Both the position numbers and the translations under genes were made by a program. This document shows, piece by piece, positions 1 through 7,500 of a stretch of DNA of 16,826 nucleotides. Numbering within the stretch: position 1 is the stretch's first letter; the number at the start of each line of letters is the position of its first letter. The notes under the pieces were generated by a model. That model saw nothing but the letters and a program-made list of their open reading frames with translations, ran no database searches and was not told the origin of the DNA. Source of the DNA: Rifleibacterium sp035352635 (GTDB lineage Bacteria > Muiribacteriota > Ozemobacteria > Ozemobacterales > Ozemobacteraceae); assembly GCA_035352635.1 (NCBI GenBank), contig DAOPYA010000093.1:1-16826 (forward strand). Reading direction: 5' to 3'.

Positions 1-2049
1 ATTCTTTCTTTTGATGGCGCCGTAACTGCTAAAATATGCCGCGAAACCTCGATTCCGCTTTTTTATGCCGATATTCTCGGCGGCAAGGTTGCAGCTTCGC
101 CATTTTTGATGAACTTTGAGCGCGGGCCGGTCAAACTCGCACGCCTGACTCAGATTTCCGATGATCCGGCGGTGCTGCGTGCCACATTTTTTCTCAAACG
201 ACCTTTAATACCAGCTGTTAAATTCATCAAAAATTCAATGGAAGTCTATTTTACGGAACCTGGTCTTGAAAAACAGCCCGAAAAACACAGTTCCTATTCT
301 TTGATCGCGCCACCCGGCAAAGACCTTCTGCAAAAAAAACCGGCCGCTGAAGCATCGCCGGCCGCAGTTGCTGCGCCGGTTGCTGCCCCGACAACCCCTG
401 AACCCACCCGCTTAAAGATCAGTAATTCAGATACGGCTACTGTGATGCGCGAGCTTGCCAAACAAGCGTCGAGAACTCTTCATTTTCGTGACCCGGTTCA
501 AAGTCGTATCGAAATTGATGTCAGTGCCGCAGACCCCACCGAAGCCCTGAGACAGGTCGCCGAAAAAGCCGGCTTTGTGCTGACGATCGAAGACGGCGAT
601 TTCTGGGTTTCACGCATCGAAAACCCGTTGCTCCGAATTTCTGAACAGGCGCAGGTTGAGGGGGCTGACTTGTCGAACCTCGCCCTCGGCGATATTCTAA
701 AAGCGCTCGGGCAGATTGCTGAAGTGAATATTGGCCTTGACCAGTCGCTCGAAAGCATCAAAGAAAAACGCGTTAATATCTATTTTCAGAAGATCAGCCT
801 GCGACGTGCTTTTGAGACCCTGCTGAAAGTGCATGACCTCGTTTTAACAGTTGTCGATGAAAAGACCCTGCTGGTGATGACCCTGGATAACGCCAGACAA
901 CTCGCCGGAAAAGTGGTACGCATTCTGCCGTTGCAGGTGCCCTATGAAAAACTTAACTCGGTTGTCGCAGAACTGGTGAGCAGTGATGTTATCGCCCGGG
1001 TCAAGACCCAGGAAGACCTCGGAAACGTCATTCTGACTGGCGACCGTGAAGCGGTAGATATTTATGAAACTGCCGTAAAAAGCCTTGAAGGCAAGATGCT
1101 GTTCGCAGGAGAATCATTCAGCCGCGAATATTTTCACCCCTTGAATACCAAACCTGAAGAAATGATCGCCCTGATCAAAGAAAACCTGAGCGAAAAAGAG
1201 ACGGTTAAAGTGTCTTTTGATAAGAGAACGGATCTGATGCTCGTCTCTGGCCCGGCTTCTTCGGTTAAACGAACTCTCGAAGTAATGAAACGCCTCGACA
1301 AAGACCCGACCCGTCAGGCTCTAATTCATATCAGGTTGATTGAAATCACCCGCAAGGATCTCGAAACGATCGGTATTAAAATACCAGACCAGCTCGCGGC
1401 AACTGGTGACCTGAAAAATTTCAACGCCTCCAGTATCGTTATTCCAGCTAATTTTACGGCATTTCAGGATAACAGCAGGGTTAAAACCCTTGCCAACCCA
1501 ACCCTGCGCTGCATGGACAAGGAAGAGGCAAGCATCGATATTTCAGAACAGATACCGATCAAAAATTCAACCACCAATTATTTCGCCGCCGCCGCTGCCA
1601 GTATGTCGGTTTCGACGAGTGATAACTGGACAACTTCTGATGTTGGTATCAAGCTGAATGTTCAGCCCTTTATTCACCAGGATAACGAAATAACCATGAA
1701 GGTCGATATTGACCTGACCGAACTGCTGTCGCTTGTCGAAGGTCACCCCTGGACCGCCAAACGCAATATCAAGACAATGGTCAGGGTCAAAGACAACGAA
1801 ACAGTGGTAATTGGCGGCCTGATCCGTAACAAAAAAACCAATAACAAGCGGCCGTTCCCATTTCTCAGCAAAATACCGTTGTTGCGCAAACTGGTCAAAC
1901 GCCTTGAACATAACGAAGACGCCTATGAAAAGGCCGAGATGATCATTCTGATTACCCCCAATGTGGTTACTTCGGCGGGTCTGTCGCCTGCTGCAACTAC
2001 CAGACTGACAGCAGGAACCGCGGACTCAATTAGAAAACAGGAACCATAA
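1..2049 (+). CDS. PilQ-like outer-membrane secretin (5' end outside window)
   Basis: The reading frame is open from base 1, so the gene is cut by the window edge; the first internal ATG at 109 is probably not the true start. Secretins form the multimeric outer-membrane gate of type IV pili (PilQ) or type II secretion (GspD). The part encoded by bases 1-290 alternates short hydrophobic strands like an AMIN domain, which favours PilQ. After a Pro/Ala-rich linker (about 320-400) come two STN/N0-like segments (about 510-600 and 670-870), then two secretin N1-type segments (about 910-1100 and 1125-1310). The beta-barrel domain runs from about 1480 to 1950, with the family signature VVIGGLIRNK near 1807 followed by PFLSKIPLLRKL. 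An Ala/Ser-rich stretch near 1580-1620 may be the gate loop. The gene ends 3 nt before the next, so they are probably cotranscribed. The secretin family is secure; PilQ rather than GspD is inference. Confidence 0.88.
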   Translation: MLSFDGAVTAKICRETSIPLFYADILGGKVAASPFLMNFERGPVKLARLTQISDDPAVLRATFFLKRPLIPAVKFIKNSMEVYFTEPGLEKQPEKHSSYSLIAPPGKDLLQKKPAAEASPAAVAAPVAAPTTPEPTRLKISNSDTATVMRELAKQASRTLHFRDPVQSRIEIDVSAADPTEALRQVAEKAGFVLTIEDGDFWVSRIENPLLRISEQAQVEGADLSNLALGDILKALGQIAEVNIGLDQSLESIKEKRVNIYFQKISLRRAFETLLKVHDLVLTVVDEKTLLVMTLDNARQLAGKVVRILPLQVPYEKLNSVVAELVSSDVIARVKTQEDLGNVILTGDREAVDIYETAVKSLEGKMLFAGESFSREYFHPLNTKPEEMIALIKENLSEKETVKVSFDKRTDLMLVSGPASSVKRTLEVMKRLDKDPTRQALIHIRLIEITRKDLETIGIKIPDQLAATGDLKNFNASSIVIPANFTAFQDNSRVKTLANPTLRCMDKEEASIDISEQIPIKNSTTNYFAAAAASMSVSTSDNWTTSDVGIKLNVQPFIHQDNEITMKVDIDLTELLSLVEGHPWTAKRNIKTMVRVKDNETVVIGGLIRNKKTNNKRPFPFLSKIPLLRKLVKRLEHNEDAYEKAEMIILITPNVVTSAGLSPAATTRLTAGTADSIRKQEP

Positions 2050-2052
2050 GTC

Positions 2053-3705
2053 ATGCCAGCCAGAAAAAATCTGTTGTTTCTGTCGGCTGCATTTGTGGTG
2101 GCAATGCTTTCGGGCTTTATTTTTGCATCTGGAAGTAACCGATCCGAGGTTGCCACCAATGAATCGCTGGCCCGTGAAATGGCAAGGGTTATCAGAACCC
2201 TCGAACCGTTGCGCAAATCAGCCTCTGATAACTTAAAGGTTATTGCCGACCAGAGCGTTCCAGAGATACTGCATCCGGTAATTCAGCGGGGTCTGTTGCA
2301 AAGTCTTCCCAATGGAGACTGGCAATGGAAGCGCGTCATACCGCGCGGCGAAGGGCTATACTTTTTTTCCAGACTTCTCGAAACTCTGAGCCTTGAAATG
2401 CGTGAGTTTCCCGTGTTGATACGCGTAGAGACTGAGTATGCCGATATCGGCCCGGCGCACTGGCTGAAAGATGCGTTGCAGTTGCTTGCCGGAACGGGCG
2501 CCTTGCATGGTTTTGGCAACGGTCGCCTTTTTCCGGACATGTCATTGCAACAGAGCGAAGTCAAACAGATTGGTTCGGCTTTGATTGAATATCTTGGCTC
2601 AAATTGTCTGCTGATTGTTTTTGACGGCAAAGCAGGCAAGGTGCGTGCCAAGGGAGCATTGAGCAAGATTGACCTCAAAGGCTGGCGCTATTCTTTTGAA
2701 CGTCGCAACTGGTTTGAACTCGATGCTGAAGGTTGCTTTTACCCAAATTTTGCTGGGGCCAGACAGCAAAGCATCTTCTTCGACAACCCTGCCTATATTC
2801 AGAATGGCTTCTTTAAGGTTGAAGACGGCATACCATCGGCCGGCCTGATCAAAATTCAGAAAAAATATGTCGAAAAACCGACCGGGCTAGCTGAAAATGT
2901 TGCGAATGTTGCGACTGCTGCGACCGCTTCCGTCAGCCTGAATAACGCCGGCGAACGACAGATTCTCAAAGAACGTTTAAAAGAATTGCAGGCAAAACAT
3001 CGTGTCAGGCAACCGGCTCAGACCATGGTTGCCCCAGAGTATGTGCCGCAACCGGCCTTCGAACAGACAGTGCCAACGGTGCCTCTGAACGAAAATTCTG
3101 GCCTTAAAACGCCTGCGTTGCCTGAGGCTGCCGATGAATCTGTGGCTGAACAAACCTCTGTCGAACCAGTCGTCAACCTCGTTGAAGATAAGCAGTATGA
3201 AGGTTGCGTGAATGATGCGGTAACAGGTTTGCCGGTGGCTGGTGCTGTGGTGATGGTAGGTTCACAGCAATTCTCGGCAGACTCTGAAGGTCGATTTAAA
3301 TTTTCGACACCCGAAAATGCCGTTGTCGAAGTTACGGCTTATTCTGAGGGTTATGAAGCTATTTCCCTGCGCCACCGCGCCGGGTATCGGGCCGGCCCTC
3401 TAAGGCTGGCGATTAAACCTGTAATGAGCGGGTTGTCCGGCAAAGTCGTGCATTCTGAGTCTGGCAATGCCATGGCAAAGGTTCTGGTTAAGCTTGGGAT
3501 TCGTGCCACCAGAACCGATGCTGAAGGCCAGTTCTCTTTCAAAGGCATTAAACCGGGTTATCATCAGGTTTCCTGCTTTGCCCGTGGTTTTATGGAAGCA
3601 CACGAAATTGTGCACGTTGGTAACCAGCCGGTTGAAAATTTTGCCATCAGCGTGCGGCCAATATTTGAAGAGTATTCAGCAGCTCAAACCTCAGAGATGA
3701 ACTGA
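2053..3705 (+). CDS. Membrane-anchored SLH-like / carboxypeptidase-regulatory-like domain protein
   Basis: A 550-residue exported protein of unknown function. Residues 7-27 form a hydrophobic signal or anchor helix. Two SLH-like repeats follow: residues 64-112 (SVPEILHPVIQRGLL, then an RGE helix) and 129-181 (YADIGPAHWLKDALQLL, then GFGNGRLFPDMSLQQSEV). The second closely matches the SLH pattern of D-hW-AI-L-G-dG-F-P-E. Residues 185-270 are unassigned, 300-318 are a charged helix, and 320-375 are a Pro/Glu-rich linker. Residues 380-455 and 457-533 look like two carboxypeptidase-regulatory (Ig-fold) domains, each with the typical G-x-V..G.P..GA.V and D.eG.F.F pattern. The start ATG lies 3 nt after the secretin stop, with AGGA about 10 nt upstream. 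SLH domains bind cell-wall or peptidoglycan-linked polymers, so a role in anchoring or stabilising the secretin or envelope is plausible but inferred from context. Confidence 0.8.
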   Translation: MPARKNLLFLSAAFVVAMLSGFIFASGSNRSEVATNESLAREMARVIRTLEPLRKSASDNLKVIADQSVPEILHPVIQRGLLQSLPNGDWQWKRVIPRGEGLYFFSRLLETLSLEMREFPVLIRVETEYADIGPAHWLKDALQLLAGTGALHGFGNGRLFPDMSLQQSEVKQIGSALIEYLGSNCLLIVFDGKAGKVRAKGALSKIDLKGWRYSFERRNWFELDAEGCFYPNFAGARQQSIFFDNPAYIQNGFFKVEDGIPSAGLIKIQKKYVEKPTGLAENVANVATAATASVSLNNAGERQILKERLKELQAKHRVRQPAQTMVAPEYVPQPAFEQTVPTVPLNENSGLKTPALPEAADESVAEQTSVEPVVNLVEDKQYEGCVNDAVTGLPVAGAVVMVGSQQFSADSEGRFKFSTPENAVVEVTAYSEGYEAISLRHRAGYRAGPLRLAIKPVMSGLSGKVVHSESGNAMAKVLVKLGIRATRTDAEGQFSFKGIKPGYHQVSCFARGFMEAHEIVHVGNQPVENFAISVRPIFEEYSAAQTSEMN

Positions 3706-3906
3706 CCTCGGGTTCCCCCAAACGACCGCGACAATCGCGACCAGTTCAACGACCACGAGTCTTTGCTCCCATTTGATTGCCCGTTTCTTCGTCATTCATG
3801 CCTGGTCGAAAGCGTCAGCATGCTAAGGGTTGCAAGAATTATAGCCACCAGTTCGATGAGCCCAGGCGAAATGCCACCTGGCGTGGCAATGCCTGGTAAT
3901 TGGGTT
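3706..3906. other. Convergent intergenic region with hairpins
   Basis: About 200 nt lie between two convergent genes. A small hairpin, CGCGA-CAA-TCGCG, lies at 3727-3739, 21 nt after the upstream stop, without a T-tract. A longer interrupted hairpin lies at 3862-3896. No convincing gene is seen. A 33-codon plus-strand ORF at 3798-3899 is rich in charged residues and has no visible ribosome site. A hydrophobic open stretch on the minus strand is discussed in the findings. Confidence 0.6.
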
Positions 3907-3907
3907 T
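3862..3907. terminator. Possible bidirectional terminator hairpin
   Basis: CCAGGC (3862-3867) and TGCCA (3872-3876) pair with TGGCA (3884-3888) and GCCTGG (3891-3896). This gives an 11-bp interrupted stem with a 7-nt loop and a small internal bulge. On the plus strand it is followed by TAATTGGGTTTT, a weak T-tract. On the minus strand it begins about 11 nt after the stop of the 3907-4878 gene. Its place between convergent stops fits termination, but the tract is poor for a classical intrinsic terminator. Confidence 0.45.
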
Positions 3908-4878
3908 TACAAAGCGTTGTTCAGCTCTTTAATTACTGAAGCCAGGGCACTTATTGCTTCGATTCTGCTGGGGAAAAATTTTTCGCGACCATAAATCAGG
4001 GGCAGGGTGCTTTTAATCAGGAACTTTTCGCGAAGATGCTCAAGAAAGTTCCGGATATCCTGATTGCTCATCGGGCCGGATCTGCCCGAGCATAGATTGT
4101 TTGCCAAGGTTGTTTCTATTGACAGCGTAGCGAAAAGCTTGCTTACCAGTTGTTTCCAGTCGTTCCAGGTTATTGTTTCGGTTGGGCGTATGCAGTTATT
4201 GGGGTCGCCGCATCTGATGCCCAGATCGCTGAGCGGCTTGATTGCGAGATAAACCGGGTGGATTGGCGAAACATCCTGATAGAATTGACTGTCAGAACTG
4301 CTTCTGTCTGGTTGCGAGCTGGGTTGTTCAAAAAACGGGTTGGGAAACAACGACAAATTCGGCTGGCTGAAGGAATGGCGCAGAAAAGATTCAAACCGGC
4401 CGACTTTTTCCACGTCTATTATGGCCTTATCGCCCGGTGATTCAGAAAAAAGCTGATAAAAGATACTGTCGAGTTCATGGTGCGGCATTTCGAGTTTTCG
4501 GGCCAGAAAGGCGCGAAAATCGACCCAGTTCGCGGTTTCGTCGGTGGCCTCTTTGACCTGATTAAAAAACAGAAAACCAGAAAGCGAGAACAGCAAAAGC
4601 ATCAGAATCACCATGGTCATCAGGCGATACTTCAAGACCATGCGTTTTAGAGAAAAACTTTTTTTGAGTTTTGGCAATGGCGGCGCAGGTAATTCATTCC
4701 TGGTATGGGTTCCCTGTGCGACGTTTTCAGAACCTTCGCAGTGGGCGAAACGCGTTGAACGGCCGCAACCGCCGCAAAAACGGGCAACGGCAGGGTTGCT
4801 GCGTTCGCAGAAGTTACATTTTTTTATGTTTGCGGCGTCATTGACGGTCTGAACCGCATGCGGCAAATTGCTTGGCAT
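3907..4878 (-). CDS. Zinc-ribbon, single-pass membrane protein with SLH-like domain
   Basis: A 323-residue protein of unknown function. Residues 21-38 form a zinc ribbon of the CX2C-X10-CX2C type (C21, C24, C35, C38; CNFCERSNP and FCGGCG). Basic residues 70-84 precede a transmembrane helix at about 85-106. The remaining roughly 215 residues would be outside the cytoplasm. Residues 202-250 look like an SLH repeat (DVSPIHPVYLAIKPLSDLGI, then IRP, then ITWNDWKQLV). Residues 296-320 (FFPSRIEAISALASVI) resemble the closing half of another. Cysteines at 223, 229 and 263 could form disulfides. The topology joins a cytoplasmic metal-binding domain to a possible cell-wall-binding domain. It is last in a minus-strand run, 62 nt after rlmE. 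No clear ribosome site precedes the ATG, but a start upstream of C21 is required. The SLH assignment is by pattern only. Confidence 0.72.
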   Translation of the reverse strand: MPSNLPHAVQTVNDAANIKKCNFCERSNPAVARFCGGCGRSTRFAHCEGSENVAQGTHTRNELPAPPLPKLKKSFSLKRMVLKYRLMTMVILMLLLFSLSGFLFFNQVKEATDETANWVDFRAFLARKLEMPHHELDSIFYQLFSESPGDKAIIDVEKVGRFESFLRHSFSQPNLSLFPNPFFEQPSSQPDRSSSDSQFYQDVSPIHPVYLAIKPLSDLGIRCGDPNNCIRPTETITWNDWKQLVSKLFATLSIETTLANNLCSGRSGPMSNQDIRNFLEHLREKFLIKSTLPLIYGREKFFPSRIEAISALASVIKELNNAL

Positions 4879-4940
4879 AATAGATTTATCGGCAAGCTGA
4901 TGGCAAATGGCAAGAGGTCGGGCCTTTATCTGCCGGGCGG

Positions 4941-5549
4941 TTATTTTTTCGGCTGGTAATTCTGGGCGACCAGAAAAATTTCGCGGCTACGGGTCAGTGA
5001 TGCTTTCGGGTTGAATGACTTGGCAAAATCAAACATTTTTCGGGCCCGTTGCAGTAGTTGCTGATATTCTGCGCCCTCAAAGACTTTCGCGACAAAGCAG
5101 CCGCCTGGCTTAAGAAGTTTTTCTACTATATCAAGGGCCAGATGAACGAGCAGGGCCGAGTTCTCAGTGTCTGCAAAATGGACCCCGGTAGTATCGGGGG
5201 CCATATCGCTGAGAATCAGGTCAAGCCCGTGAGGCGCCAGTTCGGTGATTCGGGCCTGGTTCGCGGCGTCTCTGATGTCGCCTTTGATAATGATGGCACC
5301 TTCGACCGGGGCAATTTCGAGCAGATCGATGGCGATGATTTTAGCTTTGCCGTTGACTTTTCGTAAAGCGTATTGGGTCCAGCTGCCGGGCGCCGCGCCA
5401 AGGTCGAGAATTTTCTGCCCGGGCTTGATCAGCTTGTACTTCTGGTCGATTTCTTCGAGCTTATAGGCTGCCCGGGATCGATAGTCGTCAAGTCTGGATT
5501 TCTGCAGGTAGTGATCGTTCAGGCGGTCTTTGAACCATGCTTTGGCCAT
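4941..5549 (-). CDS. rlmE: 23S rRNA (uridine-2'-O)-methyltransferase RlmE (FtsJ/RrmJ)
   Basis: This enzyme transfers a methyl group from S-adenosylmethionine to the 2'-O of a conserved uridine (U2552 in E. coli) in the 23S rRNA A-loop during late 50S assembly in the cytoplasm. At 202 residues it is close to the family length (E. coli 209). The SAM-binding loop DLGAAPGSW is at 49-57 and the DMAPDTTG motif at 115-122. The catalytic tetrad of the family is present: K30 (in RSRAAYKL), D115, K155 (in FVAKVFEG) and E190 (in SRSRE-type RSREIF). The ATG lies 1 nt from the stop of the nucleotidase gene, so translation is probably coupled. No strong Shine-Dalgarno sequence is seen. Nothing is missing, and the identification is secure. 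Confidence 0.95.
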   Translation of the reverse strand: MAKAWFKDRLNDHYLQKSRLDDYRSRAAYKLEEIDQKYKLIKPGQKILDLGAAPGSWTQYALRKVNGKAKIIAIDLLEIAPVEGAIIIKGDIRDAANQARITELAPHGLDLILSDMAPDTTGVHFADTENSALLVHLALDIVEKLLKPGGCFVAKVFEGAEYQQLLQRARKMFDFAKSFNPKASLTRSREIFLVAQNYQPKK

Positions 5550-5550
5550 A

Positions 5551-7203
5551 TCAGTCGAGGTATTCTTCGGTCAGCTTCGTATTGAAGATTCTTGGCTCTG
5601 GGCGTTTCTCGATGACTCCGGTTTCCTGAATGTATTTGATCAGGGCATCGCGAACCAGCAGGTCAAGGCGCTTGCGACTCTTGTATTCACGAAGCAGTGT
5701 GTAACCATCGCCACCGGCAGCGATAAAATCATTCAGCGCCACCTTGTAAACCTTTTCGGCTTCAAGAGGCTGGCCGTCTTCGGTCTCGAGTTTTACAATT
5801 CGCTTCATTGGCTTTTGAGAAGGATCAAAGGTGATTTTTAGACCGGAGGGCAGCAGATAACCATAATCACTGCCGACTACCAGTTTCTGACCTTCGGCTT
5901 TGATGTTGTAATTATCAAGCGCAAAAGCCTTGTCTTCACTATCAATCTGTTTGGCCTGGTTCGAAACCGAGCGCTCGAGCAGGTCGTGAATCTGAATGCC
6001 GGTCATGTCGATCACTTCAAGGTAATTGTCGAAGGGCTGAACCATAAAAATGTCTTCAATGGTAATTTTGCCCTTTTCAAGGGGCTGCCTGACCCCGCCA
6101 AAGTTGATCATCGCAAAATCTGCGTCAGAATATTTTCGCATCGCATCAGCTATCAGGGAACCCTCAGATGAATCACCGCCGCTCACCCCACGATAAAGAC
6201 CAACTTTGGATTCGCCAATTACCTGCTGCATCTCGATCTTGAGTTCTTTGAGGTAGGAATCTTCAAGTTCTTTAAAAGTCGGATCTTCACCAACTTTATC
6301 AAGATAAAGAGGTACCGATTCATAACTGATTACAGGGCTGGCGGCATCTTCAAGGTTAATGCGTATCTGCGAAGCATACTCGAGTGAGCTGCCGCCATGA
6401 ATGAGCGGGGTATTAAAGGGTTCAATCCAGGTGATTTCTTTTTTGTGAGCGTGTGAATGCCCGCCCAGTATCAGGTCAATGCCCTCAACCTGCCTGGCAA
6501 ACTCAAGATCGCCGTCAAAGCCAAGGTGCGAAAGCAGAATCACGAAGTCGGCACCGCCCCTGCGAAGAGCCTTGATCAGACCAGGCACGATCGGCAGCGG
6601 GTCAAGAAAAACAAGATCCTTGACGTTTTTTTCAAACGAAATAGTCGCTGTTTCGGGTGAATCGATGCCGATTACACCGATCTTGCGACCCTGATGGCTG
6701 ATCAGTACATAGGGCTGTGTGAATGGCATTGGTTTGCCCGTTGCCTTTTCGACAATATTGCAGCAGAGCACCGGAAAATCGCGCTTTTTCATCTGCTCGA
6801 CGAGGTTCTGGTAAGAATAGTCGAATTCATGATTGCCGAGGGTCACCCCTGCCACCCGCATCCGGGTAAGAAAGTCGATCATCACCGCGCCTTTGGTGCG
6901 ATCGACAATCGGTGTACCCTGAAAGAAATCGCCGGAATCAAAATACAGCATGCGGGCCTTGGCGTTTTCGGGTGCCGCCTTGGCTTTATTCATTAAATTT
7001 TTAAGTATGGCGTAGCCACCCATCAGCGGGCGCGGTTCTTCTTTGATGACCGGGTCAGGGTGTGCGGCTATGACTCCATGCACGTCGCTGGTGTGGAAAA
7101 TTAAAAACTCCGCGCCGTTGACAGATACGCTGAGGGCAAAAATCAGAATTGCCAGCAGCGTGAAAGTTCGGTTTAAAAAACCATGTCGGTTGGCTCTAAC
7201 CAT
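5551..7203 (-). CDS. Exported 5'-nucleotidase / UshA-family phosphoesterase
   Basis: A 550-residue enzyme of the 5'-nucleotidase/UDP-sugar hydrolase family, which removes phosphate from nucleotides outside the cytoplasm for salvage. Residues 1-30 form a signal peptide (basic start, hydrophobic core 14-27, cleavage near SVNG-A). The calcineurin-like metal-binding motifs are all present: HTSDVHG (37-43), DSGDFFQGTP (89-98), GNHEFD (123-128), LSHLGFDGD (224-232) and GGHSHAH (247-253). They supply the Asp, His and Asn ligands for two metals. The C-terminal substrate-binding domain (about 325-520) shows NFGGVRQPLEKG (367-378), FDNYLEVIDMTG and a late GGDGYTLL motif. A good ribosome site, AAGGAGA (minus strand of 7209-7215), stands 5 nt before the ATG. 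The exact substrate (AMP, UDP-sugar or other) cannot be read from sequence. Confidence 0.92.
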   Translation of the reverse strand: MVRANRHGFLNRTFTLLAILIFALSVSVNGAEFLIFHTSDVHGVIAAHPDPVIKEEPRPLMGGYAILKNLMNKAKAAPENAKARMLYFDSGDFFQGTPIVDRTKGAVMIDFLTRMRVAGVTLGNHEFDYSYQNLVEQMKKRDFPVLCCNIVEKATGKPMPFTQPYVLISHQGRKIGVIGIDSPETATISFEKNVKDLVFLDPLPIVPGLIKALRRGGADFVILLSHLGFDGDLEFARQVEGIDLILGGHSHAHKKEITWIEPFNTPLIHGGSSLEYASQIRINLEDAASPVISYESVPLYLDKVGEDPTFKELEDSYLKELKIEMQQVIGESKVGLYRGVSGGDSSEGSLIADAMRKYSDADFAMINFGGVRQPLEKGKITIEDIFMVQPFDNYLEVIDMTGIQIHDLLERSVSNQAKQIDSEDKAFALDNYNIKAEGQKLVVGSDYGYLLPSGLKITFDPSQKPMKRIVKLETEDGQPLEAEKVYKVALNDFIAAGGDGYTLLREYKSRKRLDLLVRDALIKYIQETGVIEKRPEPRIFNTKLTEEYLD

Positions 7204-7239
7204 TCAGGTCTCCTTGAGAGGCTTTAGCATTTGTTTATT

Positions 7240-7500
7240 CTATCTGGCAGATTTAAGTTCTTGTTCTTCAATCACCAGTTCAATATTGCACTTGTTCAAC
7301 GAAATGAAACCGGCATGCATAATGTGGCTGGTTCTCAAATCGGTGATCACGGCGTCTGTTATCGGCAGGAAATCACGCGTCTGGCTTTCAGTATTCAAAA
7401 TGTCAGACAGACGGCTGTTTTTTATAAGATGCAGGTTGCCCTGTATTTTATGCTGAGAAGTGAATATCAATACTTTCAGCTGATCTGTTTTAGCTTTCAT
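7240..7500 (-). CDS. Small conserved hypothetical protein (DUF6812-like)
   Basis: An 86-residue cytoplasmic protein with no signal peptide or membrane helix. A short beta-rich N-terminus (LKVLIFTSQHKIQGNL) is followed by RLSDILN and then FLPITDAVI. This pattern resembles small proteins I associate with DUF6812, recalled rather than searched. Function is unknown. The start is well supported: AGGAGAG (minus strand of 7506-7512) precedes the ATG by 5 nt. The ATG overlaps the stop of the radical SAM/thioesterase gene as ATGA (7497-7500), so the two are probably translationally coupled. The nucleotidase gene starts 36 nt downstream. Confidence 0.72.
   Translation of the reverse strand: MKAKTDQLKVLIFTSQHKIQGNLHLIKNSRLSDILNTESQTRDFLPITDAVITDLRTSHIMHAGFISLNKCNIELVIEEQELKSAR

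Noticed and set aside
498..761. Minus-strand open frame inside the secretin gene
   Set aside because: Antisense to the STN-like segments of the secretin; no motif or ribosome site supports it.
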